Assembly (NCBI GenBank): GCA_946480915.1
Contig: CAMLLO010000003.1
Span: 1 to 64,000, forward strand
Direction: 5' to 3'
Length of the DNA stretch: 64,000 bases
Source: an uncultured Sphingobacteriaceae bacterium
GTDB taxonomy: Bacteria > Bacteroidota > Bacteroidia > Sphingobacteriales > Sphingobacteriaceae
Position 1 is the first letter of the stretch. Each line of letters opens with the position of its first letter. The notes below the pieces were generated by a model, which worked only from the letters and a program-made list of their open reading frames with translations, searched no databases and was not told where the DNA came from. The position numbers and the translations under genes are program-made. Below are positions 53,523-62,625 of this stretch, in pieces.

Positions 53523-55643
53523 ATGTCTGTCGAAACAACACGTTTTAAACACGTTAGCTACCTGTGGGATGACGCTAAAGCAGCCGAGCTTGCTGGTGAT
53601 GAAGTAGGATTATTAATATATCGTTCCAATCTATTGGGAGCTGATTTGCGTCTTACGAATTATGGCGGTGGCAATACTTCTTGCAAAGCCATGGCTAAAG
53701 ATCCTTTAACGGGAGAAGAAACTGAGGTTATGTGGATTAAGGGTTCTGGTGGTGATATCGGTACTTTAAAACGCAGTGGACTTGCAGCCTTGTATGTAGA
53801 TCGTTTACGTAGCTTGAAAAATGTATATAGAGGTATAGAGCACGAGGATGAGATGGTTGAATTATTCAATCATTGCATTTACGATCTAAGCTCAAAAGCT
53901 CCTTCTATTGACACTCCCTTACACGGGTTTTTACCGTTTAAACACATTGATCACTTGCATCCGGATGCTGCAATCGCTATCGCGGCAGCGAAAGATGGTA
54001 AGAAAATCACTGAAGAATTATTTTCAGGAACTATTGGTTGGGTAGAATGGCAAAAACCGGGTTTTGATCTGGGTCTTCAGTTAAAGCAATGCCTTGACGA
54101 AAATCCTGGAATCCGTGGTATTATGCTCGGTTCTCACGGCCTATTTACCTGGGGAGATACAGCATACGAAAGTTACATGAATACTCTCGAAGTAATTGAG
54201 CGTTGTGCGCAATACCTTGAAGAGAACTTTGGCAAAAAAGGTCCGGTATTTGGTGGTCAAAAAATTCAGAGCTTAGATCAGGAAAACCGTAAAAAACAGG
54301 CCGCATCAATTGCACCTATATTGCGTGGTTTCTGCTCAAGCGAAAGACACATGATCGGTCACTTTACGGATGATTCTCGTGTGCTTGAATTTATTAACTC
54401 GAATGATTTAGACAGGTTGGCTCCTCTTGGTACCAGTTGCCCGGATCACTTTTTACGCACCAAGATCAGCCCTTTAGTTTTGGATCTTGCACCTGATGCT
54501 GATTTATCAGATGTAAATGCGTTAAAAGAAAAGTTAGCTCCTGCTTTTGAAGCTTACCGTAAAATGTACACAGAGTATTATGAAACCTGTAAGCATCCAA
54601 ACAGCCCTGCAATTCGCGACGCTAATCCCGTTATAATTTTGTATCCTGGAGTTGGTATGTTTGCTTTTTCAAAAGACAAACAAACAGCTCGCGTTGCCGC
54701 AGAATTTTATACGAATGCTATCAACGTAATGAAAGGTGCGGAGGCAATCTCTGAATACACTTCATTGCCACGTCAGGAGGCCTTCAATATTGAGTACTGG
54801 TTGTTAGAAGAAGCAAAGCTTCAACGCATGCCAAAACCAAAAGCTTTATCTGGTAAAATTGCTTTGATCACGGGCAGTGCTGGTGGTATTGGAAAAGCAA
54901 TTGCTAAAAAGTTTGTTGATGAAGGCGCAGTGGTTATTCTTAACGACATGAATGTTGAGCGTTTGGAGAGTGCGGGTGAAGATTTCAAAAGCCAGTATGG
55001 CAAAGATTCTTATGCAACAGCAGTTCTGGATGTAACCAATAGTTCTCAAATTAAAGATGCCTTAGATATAGCTGCATTAGCGTTCGGAGGTGTCGACATC
55101 GTTGTAAACAATGCCGGTTTATCAATTTCAAAATCAATTGCCGATCACACCGAAAAAGATTGGGATCTGTTATATGATGTATTGGTTAAAGGCCAGTTTT
55201 TTGTAACTCAGGCTGCTGCGGCAACTATGCAAAAACAAAACATTGGTGGCGATGTAATCAATATTGTAAGTAAAAATGCATTGGTTAGTGGTCCGAATAA
55301 TGCGGGTTACGGAAGTGCTAAAGCAGCTCAGTTACATTTAAGCAGGTTAAACGCTGCCGAACTGGGTGCAGATAAAATCCGTGTCAACGTAGTAAACCCG
55401 GATGCTGTAATCAGCGATAGTAATATTTGGGCAGGTGGCTGGGCCGAAGGTCGTGCTAAAGCTTATGGAATTACTGTAGCAGAATTGCCTGCATATTATG
55501 CTAAACGTACATTGCTAAACGAAATCATATTGCCAGAAGATATTGCAAATGCTTGTTTCTCTTTTGCGGGAGGCCTTTTGAATAAATCTACCGGTAACGT
55601 TTTAAATGTTGACGGTGGCGTTGCAATGGCCTTTGTGAGATAA
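53523..55643 (+). CDS. rhaD: Rhamnulose-1-phosphate aldolase fused to lactaldehyde dehydrogenase (SDR)
   Basis: 706 aa in two enzymes. Residues ~20-430 are a class-II aldolase/adducin domain (LLGADLRLTNYGGGNTSCKA; metal-site HGFLPFKHIDHLHPDA and GIMLGSHGLFTWG). Residues ~443-706 are an SDR: GKIALITGSAGGIGKAIAKK (GxxxGIG), NNAG, and YGSAKAAQLHL with catalytic Tyr/Lys. The fusion is known: it splits rhamnulose-1-P into DHAP and L-lactaldehyde and oxidises the aldehyde to L-lactate. This links directly to the LutABC genes downstream. A stem-loop follows the stop. Confidence 0.95.
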   Translation: MSVETTRFKHVSYLWDDAKAAELAGDEVGLLIYRSNLLGADLRLTNYGGGNTSCKAMAKDPLTGEETEVMWIKGSGGDIGTLKRSGLAALYVDRLRSLKNVYRGIEHEDEMVELFNHCIYDLSSKAPSIDTPLHGFLPFKHIDHLHPDAAIAIAAAKDGKKITEELFSGTIGWVEWQKPGFDLGLQLKQCLDENPGIRGIMLGSHGLFTWGDTAYESYMNTLEVIERCAQYLEENFGKKGPVFGGQKIQSLDQENRKKQAASIAPILRGFCSSERHMIGHFTDDSRVLEFINSNDLDRLAPLGTSCPDHFLRTKISPLVLDLAPDADLSDVNALKEKLAPAFEAYRKMYTEYYETCKHPNSPAIRDANPVIILYPGVGMFAFSKDKQTARVAAEFYTNAINVMKGAEAISEYTSLPRQEAFNIEYWLLEEAKLQRMPKPKALSGKIALITGSAGGIGKAIAKKFVDEGAVVILNDMNVERLESAGEDFKSQYGKDSYATAVLDVTNSSQIKDALDIAALAFGGVDIVVNNAGLSISKSIADHTEKDWDLLYDVLVKGQFFVTQAAAATMQKQNIGGDVINIVSKNALVSGPNNAGYGSAKAAQLHLSRLNAAELGADKIRVNVVNPDAVISDSNIWAGGWAEGRAKAYGITVAELPAYYAKRTLLNEIILPEDIANACFSFAGGLLNKSTGNVLNVDGGVAMAFVR

Positions 55644-55654
55644 AATAAAGATCG

Positions 55655-55704
55655 GAAAGTATGAGATCAGAAAGCTATAAATGGCTGATATGGATCATAC
55701 TTTC
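55655..55704 (+). terminator. Stem-loop between rhaD and the isomerase gene
   Basis: GAAAGTATGA (55655-55664) and TCATACTTTC (55695-55704) pair perfectly around a 30-base loop. Without a strong T-run it may be a partial terminator or an attenuator tuning expression of the downstream genes. Confidence 0.5.
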
Positions 55705-55806
55705 TGACCTTAATTAATCCTTACCTTGCCTGGAATGTTTAAGAAAATTAATCAGTAAAATCTGTCTCTTGTCTTCCCGACTTTTGGACTGAATAAAGAA
55801 ATAACC

Positions 55807-57081
55807 ATGAAACTCGAAAAATATCAGATTGAGGAGCACAATAATAAACAAGCTCAGCAACACAAAAGAAAATTTGAATTTGTAGCACAAGAGGTTGCTG
55901 GCGTAGAGGGTATTATCCAAAAACTTATTAAGTTTCAGATCGCAATACCTAGCTGGGCTTTAGGTACCGGCGGTACTCGTTTCGGCAGATTTTCTGGCGG
56001 TGGAGAGCCTCGCAACCTTGAAGAGAAAATGGAAGATATCGGTTTATTGCATCAACTGAACCAGTCGAGCGGTGCAATATCTCTTCACATTCCATGGGAT
56101 ATCCCAGAAAATGCGAATTCAATCAAGGCTTTAGCTGCGCAATACGGTTTGAAATTTGATGCGGTGAATTCAAATACCTTTCAGGATCAACCAGGGCAAC
56201 AACACAGTTATAAATTTGGCTCTTTACAGCATGTTGATAAAGCAGTACGTAAGCAAGCCATTGAGCATAATATTGAAGTAATCCGTCAGGGTGTTGAATT
56301 AGGATCTGATTCATTAACCGTTTGGCTAGCGGATGGTTCGAGTTTTCCTGGTCAGTTGAATTTCCGTAAAGCTTTTAACAATACCTACGAAAGTTTACAG
56401 GAAATTTATGCAGCGCTTCCAGACAATTGGAAAGTGTTTGTAGAGTACAAAGCATTCGAACCAAACTTTTACTCAATGACGGTAGGGGACTGGGGACAAT
56501 CGTTGCTTTATGCCAACAAATTAGGTCCAAAGGCTTACACTCTTGTAGATTTAGGTCATCATTTGCCTAATGCGAATATCGAGCAAATTGTTTCTTTATT
56601 ACTTAATGAAGGCAAATTAGGTGGTTTCCACTTTAACGATTCAAAATACGGCGACGACGATTTAACTGCGGGCTGTATGAAGCCTTATCAGCTGTTTCTA
56701 ATCTTTAACGAATTGGTTGAAGGTATGGACGCGAAGGGAATTGATCATGCAACCGGTTTAGGCTGGATGATTGATGCATCTCACAATATTAAAGATCCAC
56801 TTGAAGATTTGTTGCAATCTGTTGAAGCAATTATGATGGCTTATGCTCAGGCTCTGCTGGTGGATACAAAGGCATTAGATCAGGCCCGTCAGGAAAATGA
56901 TGTGGTACGTTGCCAGGAGATTTTGCAAAATGCATTCCGCACAGACGTTAGATCTATTGTTGCCGAAGCAAGATTACGTTCTAACGCAGCTTTAAATCCG
57001 GTTCAATTATACCGTGAATTAAAAGTTAGAGAAAGTCTGGTTGGTGAACGTGGATTAAAGACCGTAGCAACGGGATTGTAA
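55807..57081 (+). CDS. rhaI: L-rhamnose isomerase (Pseudomonas-type TIM-barrel)
   Basis: 424 aa xylose-isomerase-like TIM barrel with the start pattern IPSWALGTGGTRFGRFSGGG typical of the P. stutzeri-type rhamnose isomerase. Metal-ligand regions: VFVEYKAFEPNFYSMTVGDW, DLGHHLPNANIEQIVS and GGFHFNDSKYGDDDLTAG. It converts L-rhamnose to L-rhamnulose. It is distinct from E. coli RhaA. Third gene in the operon. Confidence 0.92.
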   Translation: MKLEKYQIEEHNNKQAQQHKRKFEFVAQEVAGVEGIIQKLIKFQIAIPSWALGTGGTRFGRFSGGGEPRNLEEKMEDIGLLHQLNQSSGAISLHIPWDIPENANSIKALAAQYGLKFDAVNSNTFQDQPGQQHSYKFGSLQHVDKAVRKQAIEHNIEVIRQGVELGSDSLTVWLADGSSFPGQLNFRKAFNNTYESLQEIYAALPDNWKVFVEYKAFEPNFYSMTVGDWGQSLLYANKLGPKAYTLVDLGHHLPNANIEQIVSLLLNEGKLGGFHFNDSKYGDDDLTAGCMKPYQLFLIFNELVEGMDAKGIDHATGLGWMIDASHNIKDPLEDLLQSVEAIMMAYAQALLVDTKALDQARQENDVVRCQEILQNAFRTDVRSIVAEARLRSNAALNPVQLYRELKVRESLVGERGLKTVATGL

Positions 57082-57084
57082 AAT

Positions 57085-57250
57085 AGATTTGAGATACGAG
57101 GTGTTAGATTTGAGAAGGCATAGTTCAAGCTGTTTGCTGTTTGCCATTCACATCGAATAAAAATATGTGGGATTTGAGAAGTGCGGCTCTAGACCCTGCA
57201 TTTCTCAAGTCTCATATCTAACATCTCAAATCTCTCATCTCATATCTAAA
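57085..57250. repeat. Inverted-repeat rich spacer before the rhamnulokinase
   Basis: Several copies of GATTTGAGA-type words on one side face TCTCAAATC and TCTCATATCTAACATC on the other, allowing long imperfect hairpins. The words TAGATTTGAGATACGAGGTG and the reverse of TCTCATATCTAACATCTCAA are related. The pattern resembles dispersed intergenic repeats of Sphingobacteria. It may affect RNA stability within the operon. Confidence 0.6.
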
Positions 57251-57256
57251 AAACCA

Positions 57257-58648
57257 ATGAGTAAAACCCCGGTAATAGCAGTATTTGATGTTGGGAAGAC
57301 CAACAAAAAGCTTTTCTTTTTCGATGAGCAATACAAGATAGTTCTTGAACGAACTTCGCGTTTTGAAGAAACCGTTGATGAAGAAGGTGATCCTTGTGAA
57401 GACTTAGTTAATTTAACAAACTGGATTAAGGTTACTCTTGCTGAGGTGATGCAATTGCGGCAGTTCGAGATTAAGGGTATTAACTTCTCGGCCTACGGTG
57501 CAAGCTTTGTTCATATCGACGAAAGCGGAAATCCAATCGGATGTTTATATAATTATTTAAAACCATATCCCGAGGAGTTAAAGGAAGAGTTCTATAACCA
57601 ATATGGTGGCGAGTTAAAGGTTTCTACCGAAACGGCATCTCCTGTGTTAGGAAATTTGAACTCCGGCATGCAACTCTACAGACTTAAATACCAAAAACCA
57701 GAAGTATATAGCAGGATAAAGTATTCGTTACATCTGCCTCAGTATTTAAGCTATCTGATAACAGGACAATTTTATAGCGATATAACGAGTGTCGGTTGTC
57801 ATACCAATTTATGGGATTTTACAAAGCAAGATTATCATCGATGGGTGAAAGATGAGGGTATCATTAACAAGCTTGCTCCGCTTCATCCCTCAGATTCTGC
57901 TATTGAAGTAAACATCGGAGGCAATAAATATTCGGTAGGAATAGGCCTTCACGATAGTTCTTCTGCGCTGATTCCTTTTTTTACAAGTTTCCACGAGCCT
58001 TTTGTATTAATATCTACAGGCACTTGGTGTGTAACATTGAATCCATTTAACTCATCTCCCCTTACAAGCGAGGAATTAAAGAGCGATTGCTTATGTTATA
58101 TCAGTTATAAAGGGAAACCGGTTAAAGCTTCGCGGGTATTTGCAGGCAATGAGCACGATCATCAATCGAAACGTATAGCTGAACATTACAAAAAGCCGGC
58201 TGACTTTTATAAGAAAGTTAAATACAATTCTACCATCATTAGCAAGCTTCAAGGCAATGCTAAAGAAGTGGGACTAATTGTTAATTGGGATAATTTGGCT
58301 AACTCGGGTTTTGAGAAAAGAGATTTGTCTGTTTTTGCAAATGCAGAAGAAGCCTATCATCAATTAATTATAGATTTGGTTAAACTTCAGGCAGTTTCTA
58401 CCAATATGGTAGTAAAAGGAACCGGAGTTAAACGTATTTTTGTCGACGGTGGCTTTAGCAATAACACTATTTATATGCAATTGCTGGCTGCAGCATTTCC
58501 TGATATGGAAGTTTTTGCCGCTTCTGTGGCTCAGGCCACTTCTATCGGTGCAGCGCTCGCAATTCATAAACACTGGAATAGCAAGTCTTTGCCGACAAAT
58601 ATTATAGATTTAAAATATTATTCAGCTTCACAGGAAATAGAAATATGA
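57257..58648 (+). CDS. FGGY-family rhamnulokinase
   Basis: 463 aa from ATG 57257 (MSKTPVIAVFDVGKTNKKLF). An ATG 90 bp upstream lies in repeat sequence and is unlikely. The N-terminal VFDVGKTNKK loop, GINFSAYGASFVHIDESG, ISTGTWCVTLNPF and the C-terminal IFVDGGFSNNTIYMQLLA phosphate motif are those of FGGY carbohydrate kinases. In context it phosphorylates L-rhamnulose to rhamnulose-1-phosphate. It overlaps the next gene by four bases (ATGA). Confidence 0.9.
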   Translation: MSKTPVIAVFDVGKTNKKLFFFDEQYKIVLERTSRFEETVDEEGDPCEDLVNLTNWIKVTLAEVMQLRQFEIKGINFSAYGASFVHIDESGNPIGCLYNYLKPYPEELKEEFYNQYGGELKVSTETASPVLGNLNSGMQLYRLKYQKPEVYSRIKYSLHLPQYLSYLITGQFYSDITSVGCHTNLWDFTKQDYHRWVKDEGIINKLAPLHPSDSAIEVNIGGNKYSVGIGLHDSSSALIPFFTSFHEPFVLISTGTWCVTLNPFNSSPLTSEELKSDCLCYISYKGKPVKASRVFAGNEHDHQSKRIAEHYKKPADFYKKVKYNSTIISKLQGNAKEVGLIVNWDNLANSGFEKRDLSVFANAEEAYHQLIIDLVKLQAVSTNMVVKGTGVKRIFVDGGFSNNTIYMQLLAAAFPDMEVFAASVAQATSIGAALAIHKHWNSKSLPTNIIDLKYYSASQEIEI

Positions 58649-59379
58649 AAGTCGGGTTATTTATACCCTGTTATGTAGATCAGTTTTATCCTAATGCCGC
58701 TATCGCGACGCTTCAATTATTAGAAAAATTTGGAGTAGAGGTGGTATTTCCCAAAAAGCAAACCTGCTGCGGTCAGCCAATGGCCAATTCAGGTTTTTCT
58801 CATTTATCGGGCGAGTGTGATGAGCTGTTTGTCGAGAATTTTGCCGAATTTGATTATGTAGTATGCCCTTCCGGGAGCTGTGTACTTCATGTTAAGGATC
58901 ATTTGCATTCATCTAAACATCCCGAGAAGGCAAAAGAAATACGCACAAAGGTATATGAGCTGGTAGAGTTTCTTACCGATGTTCTTGAGGTAAAAGAACT
59001 AAAAGCCAGTTTTCCGCATAAAGTGGGCGTCCATCAAAGCTGTCACGGTCTGAGAGGTTTAAAGCTGTCGCAGATGAGCGAATTAGTGGCGCCAAAATTT
59101 TCTAAACCGGAACAATTATTAAACATGGTTAGCGGAATAGAGCTAATTACCTTAACCCGTGTGGACGAGTGTTGTGGTTTTGGGGGGACTTTTTGTGTTG
59201 CCGAAGAAGCAGTTTCTGCAAAGATGGGTAAAGACCGGGTTGCCGACCATGTAAAAAATGGGGCAGAATATATTACAGGTGCAGATCTATCATGTCTTAT
59301 GCACATGGAAGGCATCTTGAAAAGGCAAAAAAGCAATGTGAAAATAATACACATCGCCGAAATTTTGAACGCAGGCTAA
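58645..59379 (+). CDS. lutA: Lactate utilisation Fe-S protein LutA (LldE)
   Basis: 244 aa with two CCG domains: KQTCCGQPMANSGF and RVDECCGFGGTFCVAEE, each coordinating an unusual Fe-S cluster, as in GlpC/HdrB proteins. CYVDQFYPNAAIATLQLLEK at the N-terminus is typical of LutA. With LutB and LutC it oxidises L-lactate to pyruvate. It overlaps the kinase gene by four bases. Confidence 0.93.
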   Translation: MKVGLFIPCYVDQFYPNAAIATLQLLEKFGVEVVFPKKQTCCGQPMANSGFSHLSGECDELFVENFAEFDYVVCPSGSCVLHVKDHLHSSKHPEKAKEIRTKVYELVEFLTDVLEVKELKASFPHKVGVHQSCHGLRGLKLSQMSELVAPKFSKPEQLLNMVSGIELITLTRVDECCGFGGTFCVAEEAVSAKMGKDRVADHVKNGAEYITGADLSCLMHMEGILKRQKSNVKIIHIAEILNAG

Positions 59380-59399
59380 AATACTTAGAGATTTGTAAG

Positions 59400-59560
59400 G
59401 TTTAGACCTTGTCATCTTGAACTCGCTCAGGATTTTAAATACAACTGGAAGATGCTGGAACAAGTTCAGCACGACGTGTGCTTAGCCTTTGGGTGGATTG
59501 TTCTCCCGAGAGCTTGTCATCCTGAAGTCGTTTCAGGATCTCAGTAACTGGTGATATGAT
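59400..59560. repeat. Dispersed-type intergenic repeats between lutA and lutB
   Basis: Contains TTGTCATCTTGAACTCGCTC, GATGCTGGAACAAGTTCAGC and TTGTCATCCTGAAGTCGTTT followed by CAGGATCTCAG. These are variants of the GTCATCCTGAA...CAGGATCT element common between genes of this group. They can fold on themselves (CTGAA/TTCAG). Confidence 0.6.
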
Positions 59561-59574
59561 TTCACCATTGAAAA

Positions 59575-60969
59575 ATGAATTTCATGAAAGAAGAATTAGT
59601 GAAAGATCACGCAGAATTATCAGATATCTTCAACCAGGATGAGCCACGTGTTAACTGGCACGATGAGACTCTTTGGTTTGTTCGTCAAAAGCGCGATAAA
59701 GCAGTAAATACCATTCCTGAATGGGAGCTGCTAAGAGAAACTGCATCTCAAATCAAACATAATGTACTTTCAAACTTAAGCGCTTACCTAGAGCAGTTTG
59801 AGGCAAATGCCTTGGCGAATGGCGCTCAGGTGCACTGGGCTGCCGACGCGAAAGAGCATAACGAGATAGTACTTTCAATTTTAAATAAAAACTCGGTTAA
59901 CAGAATGGTAAAGAGTAAATCCATGTTAACGGAGGAATGCCACCTAAACGATTTTCTATCAGAAAATGGAATTGAAGTGGTCGATTCTGATTTGGGAGAA
60001 CGGATTGTTCAGCTAGCGCAGGAGCCACCAAGCCATATTGTATTGCCTTGCATCCATAAAAAGAAAGAGGAAATAGGCGATTTGTTCCACATCCACTTGG
60101 GTACAGCCGCCGGGGAGGCAGATCCGCAGGTGCTAACCGAGGCCGCTAGGCAGGATCTCAGAAATACGTTTCTTACCAGGAAAGCTGCTTTAACAGGTGT
60201 TAACTTCGCGGTAGCCGAAACAGGAGAAGTTGTGGTTTGTACCAATGAGGGAAACGCCGATATGGGCGTGCATTTAGCTGATGTACACATCGCCTCTATG
60301 GGCATTGAAAAGATTATCCCCCAAAGGAAACATCTGGGCTTTTTTCTGAGATTGCTAACACGAAGTGCTACTGGGCAGCCTATCACAACCTATTCAAGCC
60401 ATTTCAAGAAGCCTCGTCCCGGTACAGAGATGCACATTATCCTTGTTGATAACGGCAGAAGTCGGCAGCTGGGTAGAGAAGACTTCAGAAACTCGTTAAA
60501 GTGTATTCGTTGCGGCGCTTGCATGAATACCTGCCCGGTTTACAGAAGAAGCGGCGGACATAGTTATCATTATGCGATCTCTGGCCCGATTGGGTCAATT
60601 TTGGCGCCGAATCTGGATATGAAAAAAAATGCAGACTTACCTTTTGCGTCAACGCTTTGCGGTTCGTGCTCAAACGTGTGTCCAGTAAAAATTGACATCC
60701 ACGATCAGCTGTATAAATGGCGGCAGGTATTGGTGAAAGAAGGGTATGTAAGTACTGTTAAAGCTGCAGGAATGCGCGGCATGGCATGGGTGTTTTCGTT
60801 TCCTGCTCTGTTTAATATCGCGGGAAAATCCGGACGCTGGTTTATGAAATATTTTCCATTTATGGTTAGTAATAAATTAAACCCCTGGTATAAAGAACGC
60901 GAAATGCCCGAGCCACCTAAAGAGTCGTTTAGAGAATGGTATGCGAAGAGGGAGAAGGGGAAGAAGTAA
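59575..60969 (+). CDS. lutB: Lactate utilisation Fe-S protein LutB (LldF)
   Basis: 464 aa. The LUD-type N-terminal domain (DEPRVNWHDETLWFVRQKRD, VVDSDLGERIVQLAQEPPSH, AAGEADPQVLTEAARQDLR) is followed by two ferredoxin clusters, CIRCGACMNTCPVY and CGSCSNVCPVKIDI, and a C-terminal EMPEPPKESFREWYAKR. An ATG three codons later is an alternative start. It is the central electron-transfer subunit of lactate oxidation. Confidence 0.94.
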   Translation: MNFMKEELVKDHAELSDIFNQDEPRVNWHDETLWFVRQKRDKAVNTIPEWELLRETASQIKHNVLSNLSAYLEQFEANALANGAQVHWAADAKEHNEIVLSILNKNSVNRMVKSKSMLTEECHLNDFLSENGIEVVDSDLGERIVQLAQEPPSHIVLPCIHKKKEEIGDLFHIHLGTAAGEADPQVLTEAARQDLRNTFLTRKAALTGVNFAVAETGEVVVCTNEGNADMGVHLADVHIASMGIEKIIPQRKHLGFFLRLLTRSATGQPITTYSSHFKKPRPGTEMHIILVDNGRSRQLGREDFRNSLKCIRCGACMNTCPVYRRSGGHSYHYAISGPIGSILAPNLDMKKNADLPFASTLCGSCSNVCPVKIDIHDQLYKWRQVLVKEGYVSTVKAAGMRGMAWVFSFPALFNIAGKSGRWFMKYFPFMVSNKLNPWYKEREMPEPPKESFREWYAKREKGKK

Positions 60970-60971
60970 GA

Positions 60972-61020
60972 AAAAAGGTGAAAGGTAAAAAGGTAAAAGG
61001 TGACAGGATATAGGTGAAAG
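60972..61020 (+). repeat. Low-complexity GGTGAAAGGTAAAA-type repeats
   Basis: AGGTGAAAGGTAAAAAGGTA, AAAGGTGACAGG and AGGTGAAAG are related purine-rich words in tandem. They overlie the gap before lutC and resemble dispersed intergenic repeats. Confidence 0.55.
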
Positions 61021-61079
61021 CGAGTATGGGATTCAATCAATCTGTACATCTATTATTCAAATAAATTCTACATTAATTC

Positions 61080-61661
61080 ATGGGTAGCAGAGATAAAATA
61101 TTGGCGGCTGTAAAAGCCAATCAACCGGCACTGATAGAAATTCCGGTTGTGAATATTCCTCAATCGACAGATGGGCTTGTTGAACGGTTTACGGCAATTG
61201 CAACGGCAATTGGAAGTAAAGTGATTGAAATTGAAAGCCTGGAGGAAATAAAAGAGTATGTAAGCGGACATTTCGGTGCGCCTTCGCGAGTTATTTCTTC
61301 TTTTTCAGAATTATCTGCTATCGCTGAAACGAATATATCGGGGTTTGACCCTCACGAATTAGAGAATGTAGATTTCGCCATTCTTAAGGCCGAGATGGCA
61401 GTGGCAGAAAATGGCGCTTTGTGGGTTCCGGAAGGAAATACCATGCAGCGGGTTTTGCCATTTATTACACAGCATCTCGCCCTTGTGGTTTCAAAGAATA
61501 CGCTCGTTCCAACGATGCATCAGGCATATGGACTTATTGGCGATAGGGAGTATGGATACAGTGCTTTTATAGCGGGGCCATCTAAAACAGCCGATATAGA
61601 ACAATCACTGGTGCTGGGTGCGCACGGACCAAGATCCATGGTTGTATTTTTGATAAAATAA
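61080..61661 (+). CDS. lutC: Lactate utilisation protein LutC (LldG)
   Basis: 193 aa, LUD-family (DUF162) protein. It begins MGSRDKILAAVKANQPA, contains FAILKAEMAVAENGALWVPE and ends VLGAHGPRSMVVFLIK, all typical of LutC. It has no Fe-S cysteines. It completes the lutABC set that turns rhamnose-derived L-lactate into pyruvate. Confidence 0.92.
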   Translation: MGSRDKILAAVKANQPALIEIPVVNIPQSTDGLVERFTAIATAIGSKVIEIESLEEIKEYVSGHFGAPSRVISSFSELSAIAETNISGFDPHELENVDFAILKAEMAVAENGALWVPEGNTMQRVLPFITQHLALVVSKNTLVPTMHQAYGLIGDREYGYSAFIAGPSKTADIEQSLVLGAHGPRSMVVFLIK

Positions 61662-61971
61662 GCATCTCTGCAAGTGTTTTTTTTTGAATGTTATCGCTCT
61701 GAAGTTTAGCTAATCAAGTGGAATTTTAAAAGTCATTCTATTTTCATCTGCCGCTTCATTGTACGGAGGGGATTATTCTGTTGATTCTAGCTGCCATTTG
61801 AATCTAATTAACATCACGCTTTAACACCCAGTTTAGCCAATAAACATAATTACTTTTTACATTGCAGCACGGTGCAGGTTGGCTATGTTCAGAAATAATA
61901 CTATGTTTAGATAACGAACCTGTTACACTACGCAATGCTATATAGTGGTCTATCAAACCGTGTAAAAGAGT
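61662..61971 (+). other. Intergenic region before the ECF sigma gene
   Basis: 310 bp with no credible ORF. It contains a T-run just after lutC (61677-61685) that may aid termination. The AT-rich last ~100 bp presumably hold the promoter of the sigma gene. No clear ECF-type element could be assigned. Confidence 0.4.
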
Positions 61972-62550
61972 ATGCTGAAAAAACTTTCTGATAATGATCT
62001 TCTTGAATTACTGAAGGATGGCCAGATGGCTGCATTCGACGAGTTATACAATCGTTATTGGTCTAAATTATATTCCCAGGCCTATAAGAGAATTAACAGA
62101 ACTGAAGTGGCAGAGGAGATTGTTCAGGATTTTTTTACCAGCCTTTGGATCAATAAAGATTCGGTGATCATTCATACATCGTTCAGTAATTATGCCTATG
62201 CGGCTGTTAGGAATCTTGTTTTTAAGCAATATCAGAAAGAATATAACGTCCGAAAATTCGAAGATGCTCATAAAATGAGCCTTGTTGAAAGCGATACTTC
62301 AACCGAGCAACTCATAGAGTTAAATGATTTGCGACGGGTACTGGAGCAACAGGTAGAAACTCTGCCTCCCAAATGCAGAGGGGTTTTTAATCTCAGTCGC
62401 AAAGAATATAAAAGCAATAAAGAAATTGCTGCCATTCTTGAGATTTCTGAGAAGACGGTTGAAAATCATATGACAAAAGCACTTAAAACGCTGCGTTTAA
62501 GTGTAAAAAATATTATCCCGCTAGTTTTAGCCTTTTCTAAGTTTTTTTAA
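61972..62550 (+). CDS. ECF RNA-polymerase sigma factor (FecI-like, Bacteroidota type)
   Basis: 192 aa. Region 2: LLELLKDGQMAAFDELYNRY, AEEIVQDFFTSLW. Region 4: LPPKCRGVFNLSRKEYKSNK, then HTH EIAAILEISEKTVENHMTKA. Its length and the pairing with a FecR-type gene 75 bp downstream identify the polysaccharide-utilisation type of ECF sigma. It would be released by the anti-sigma when the SusC receptor senses its ligand. Confidence 0.93.
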   Translation: MLKKLSDNDLLELLKDGQMAAFDELYNRYWSKLYSQAYKRINRTEVAEEIVQDFFTSLWINKDSVIIHTSFSNYAYAAVRNLVFKQYQKEYNVRKFEDAHKMSLVESDTSTEQLIELNDLRRVLEQQVETLPPKCRGVFNLSRKEYKSNKEIAAILEISEKTVENHMTKALKTLRLSVKNIIPLVLAFSKFF

Positions 62551-62625
62551 ATATTTTTTTATTTCACTAGGGGTTAGGTGGTAGTTTGAGAACTATGTAC
62601 CTATACCGGATATTCTAATCATTCA

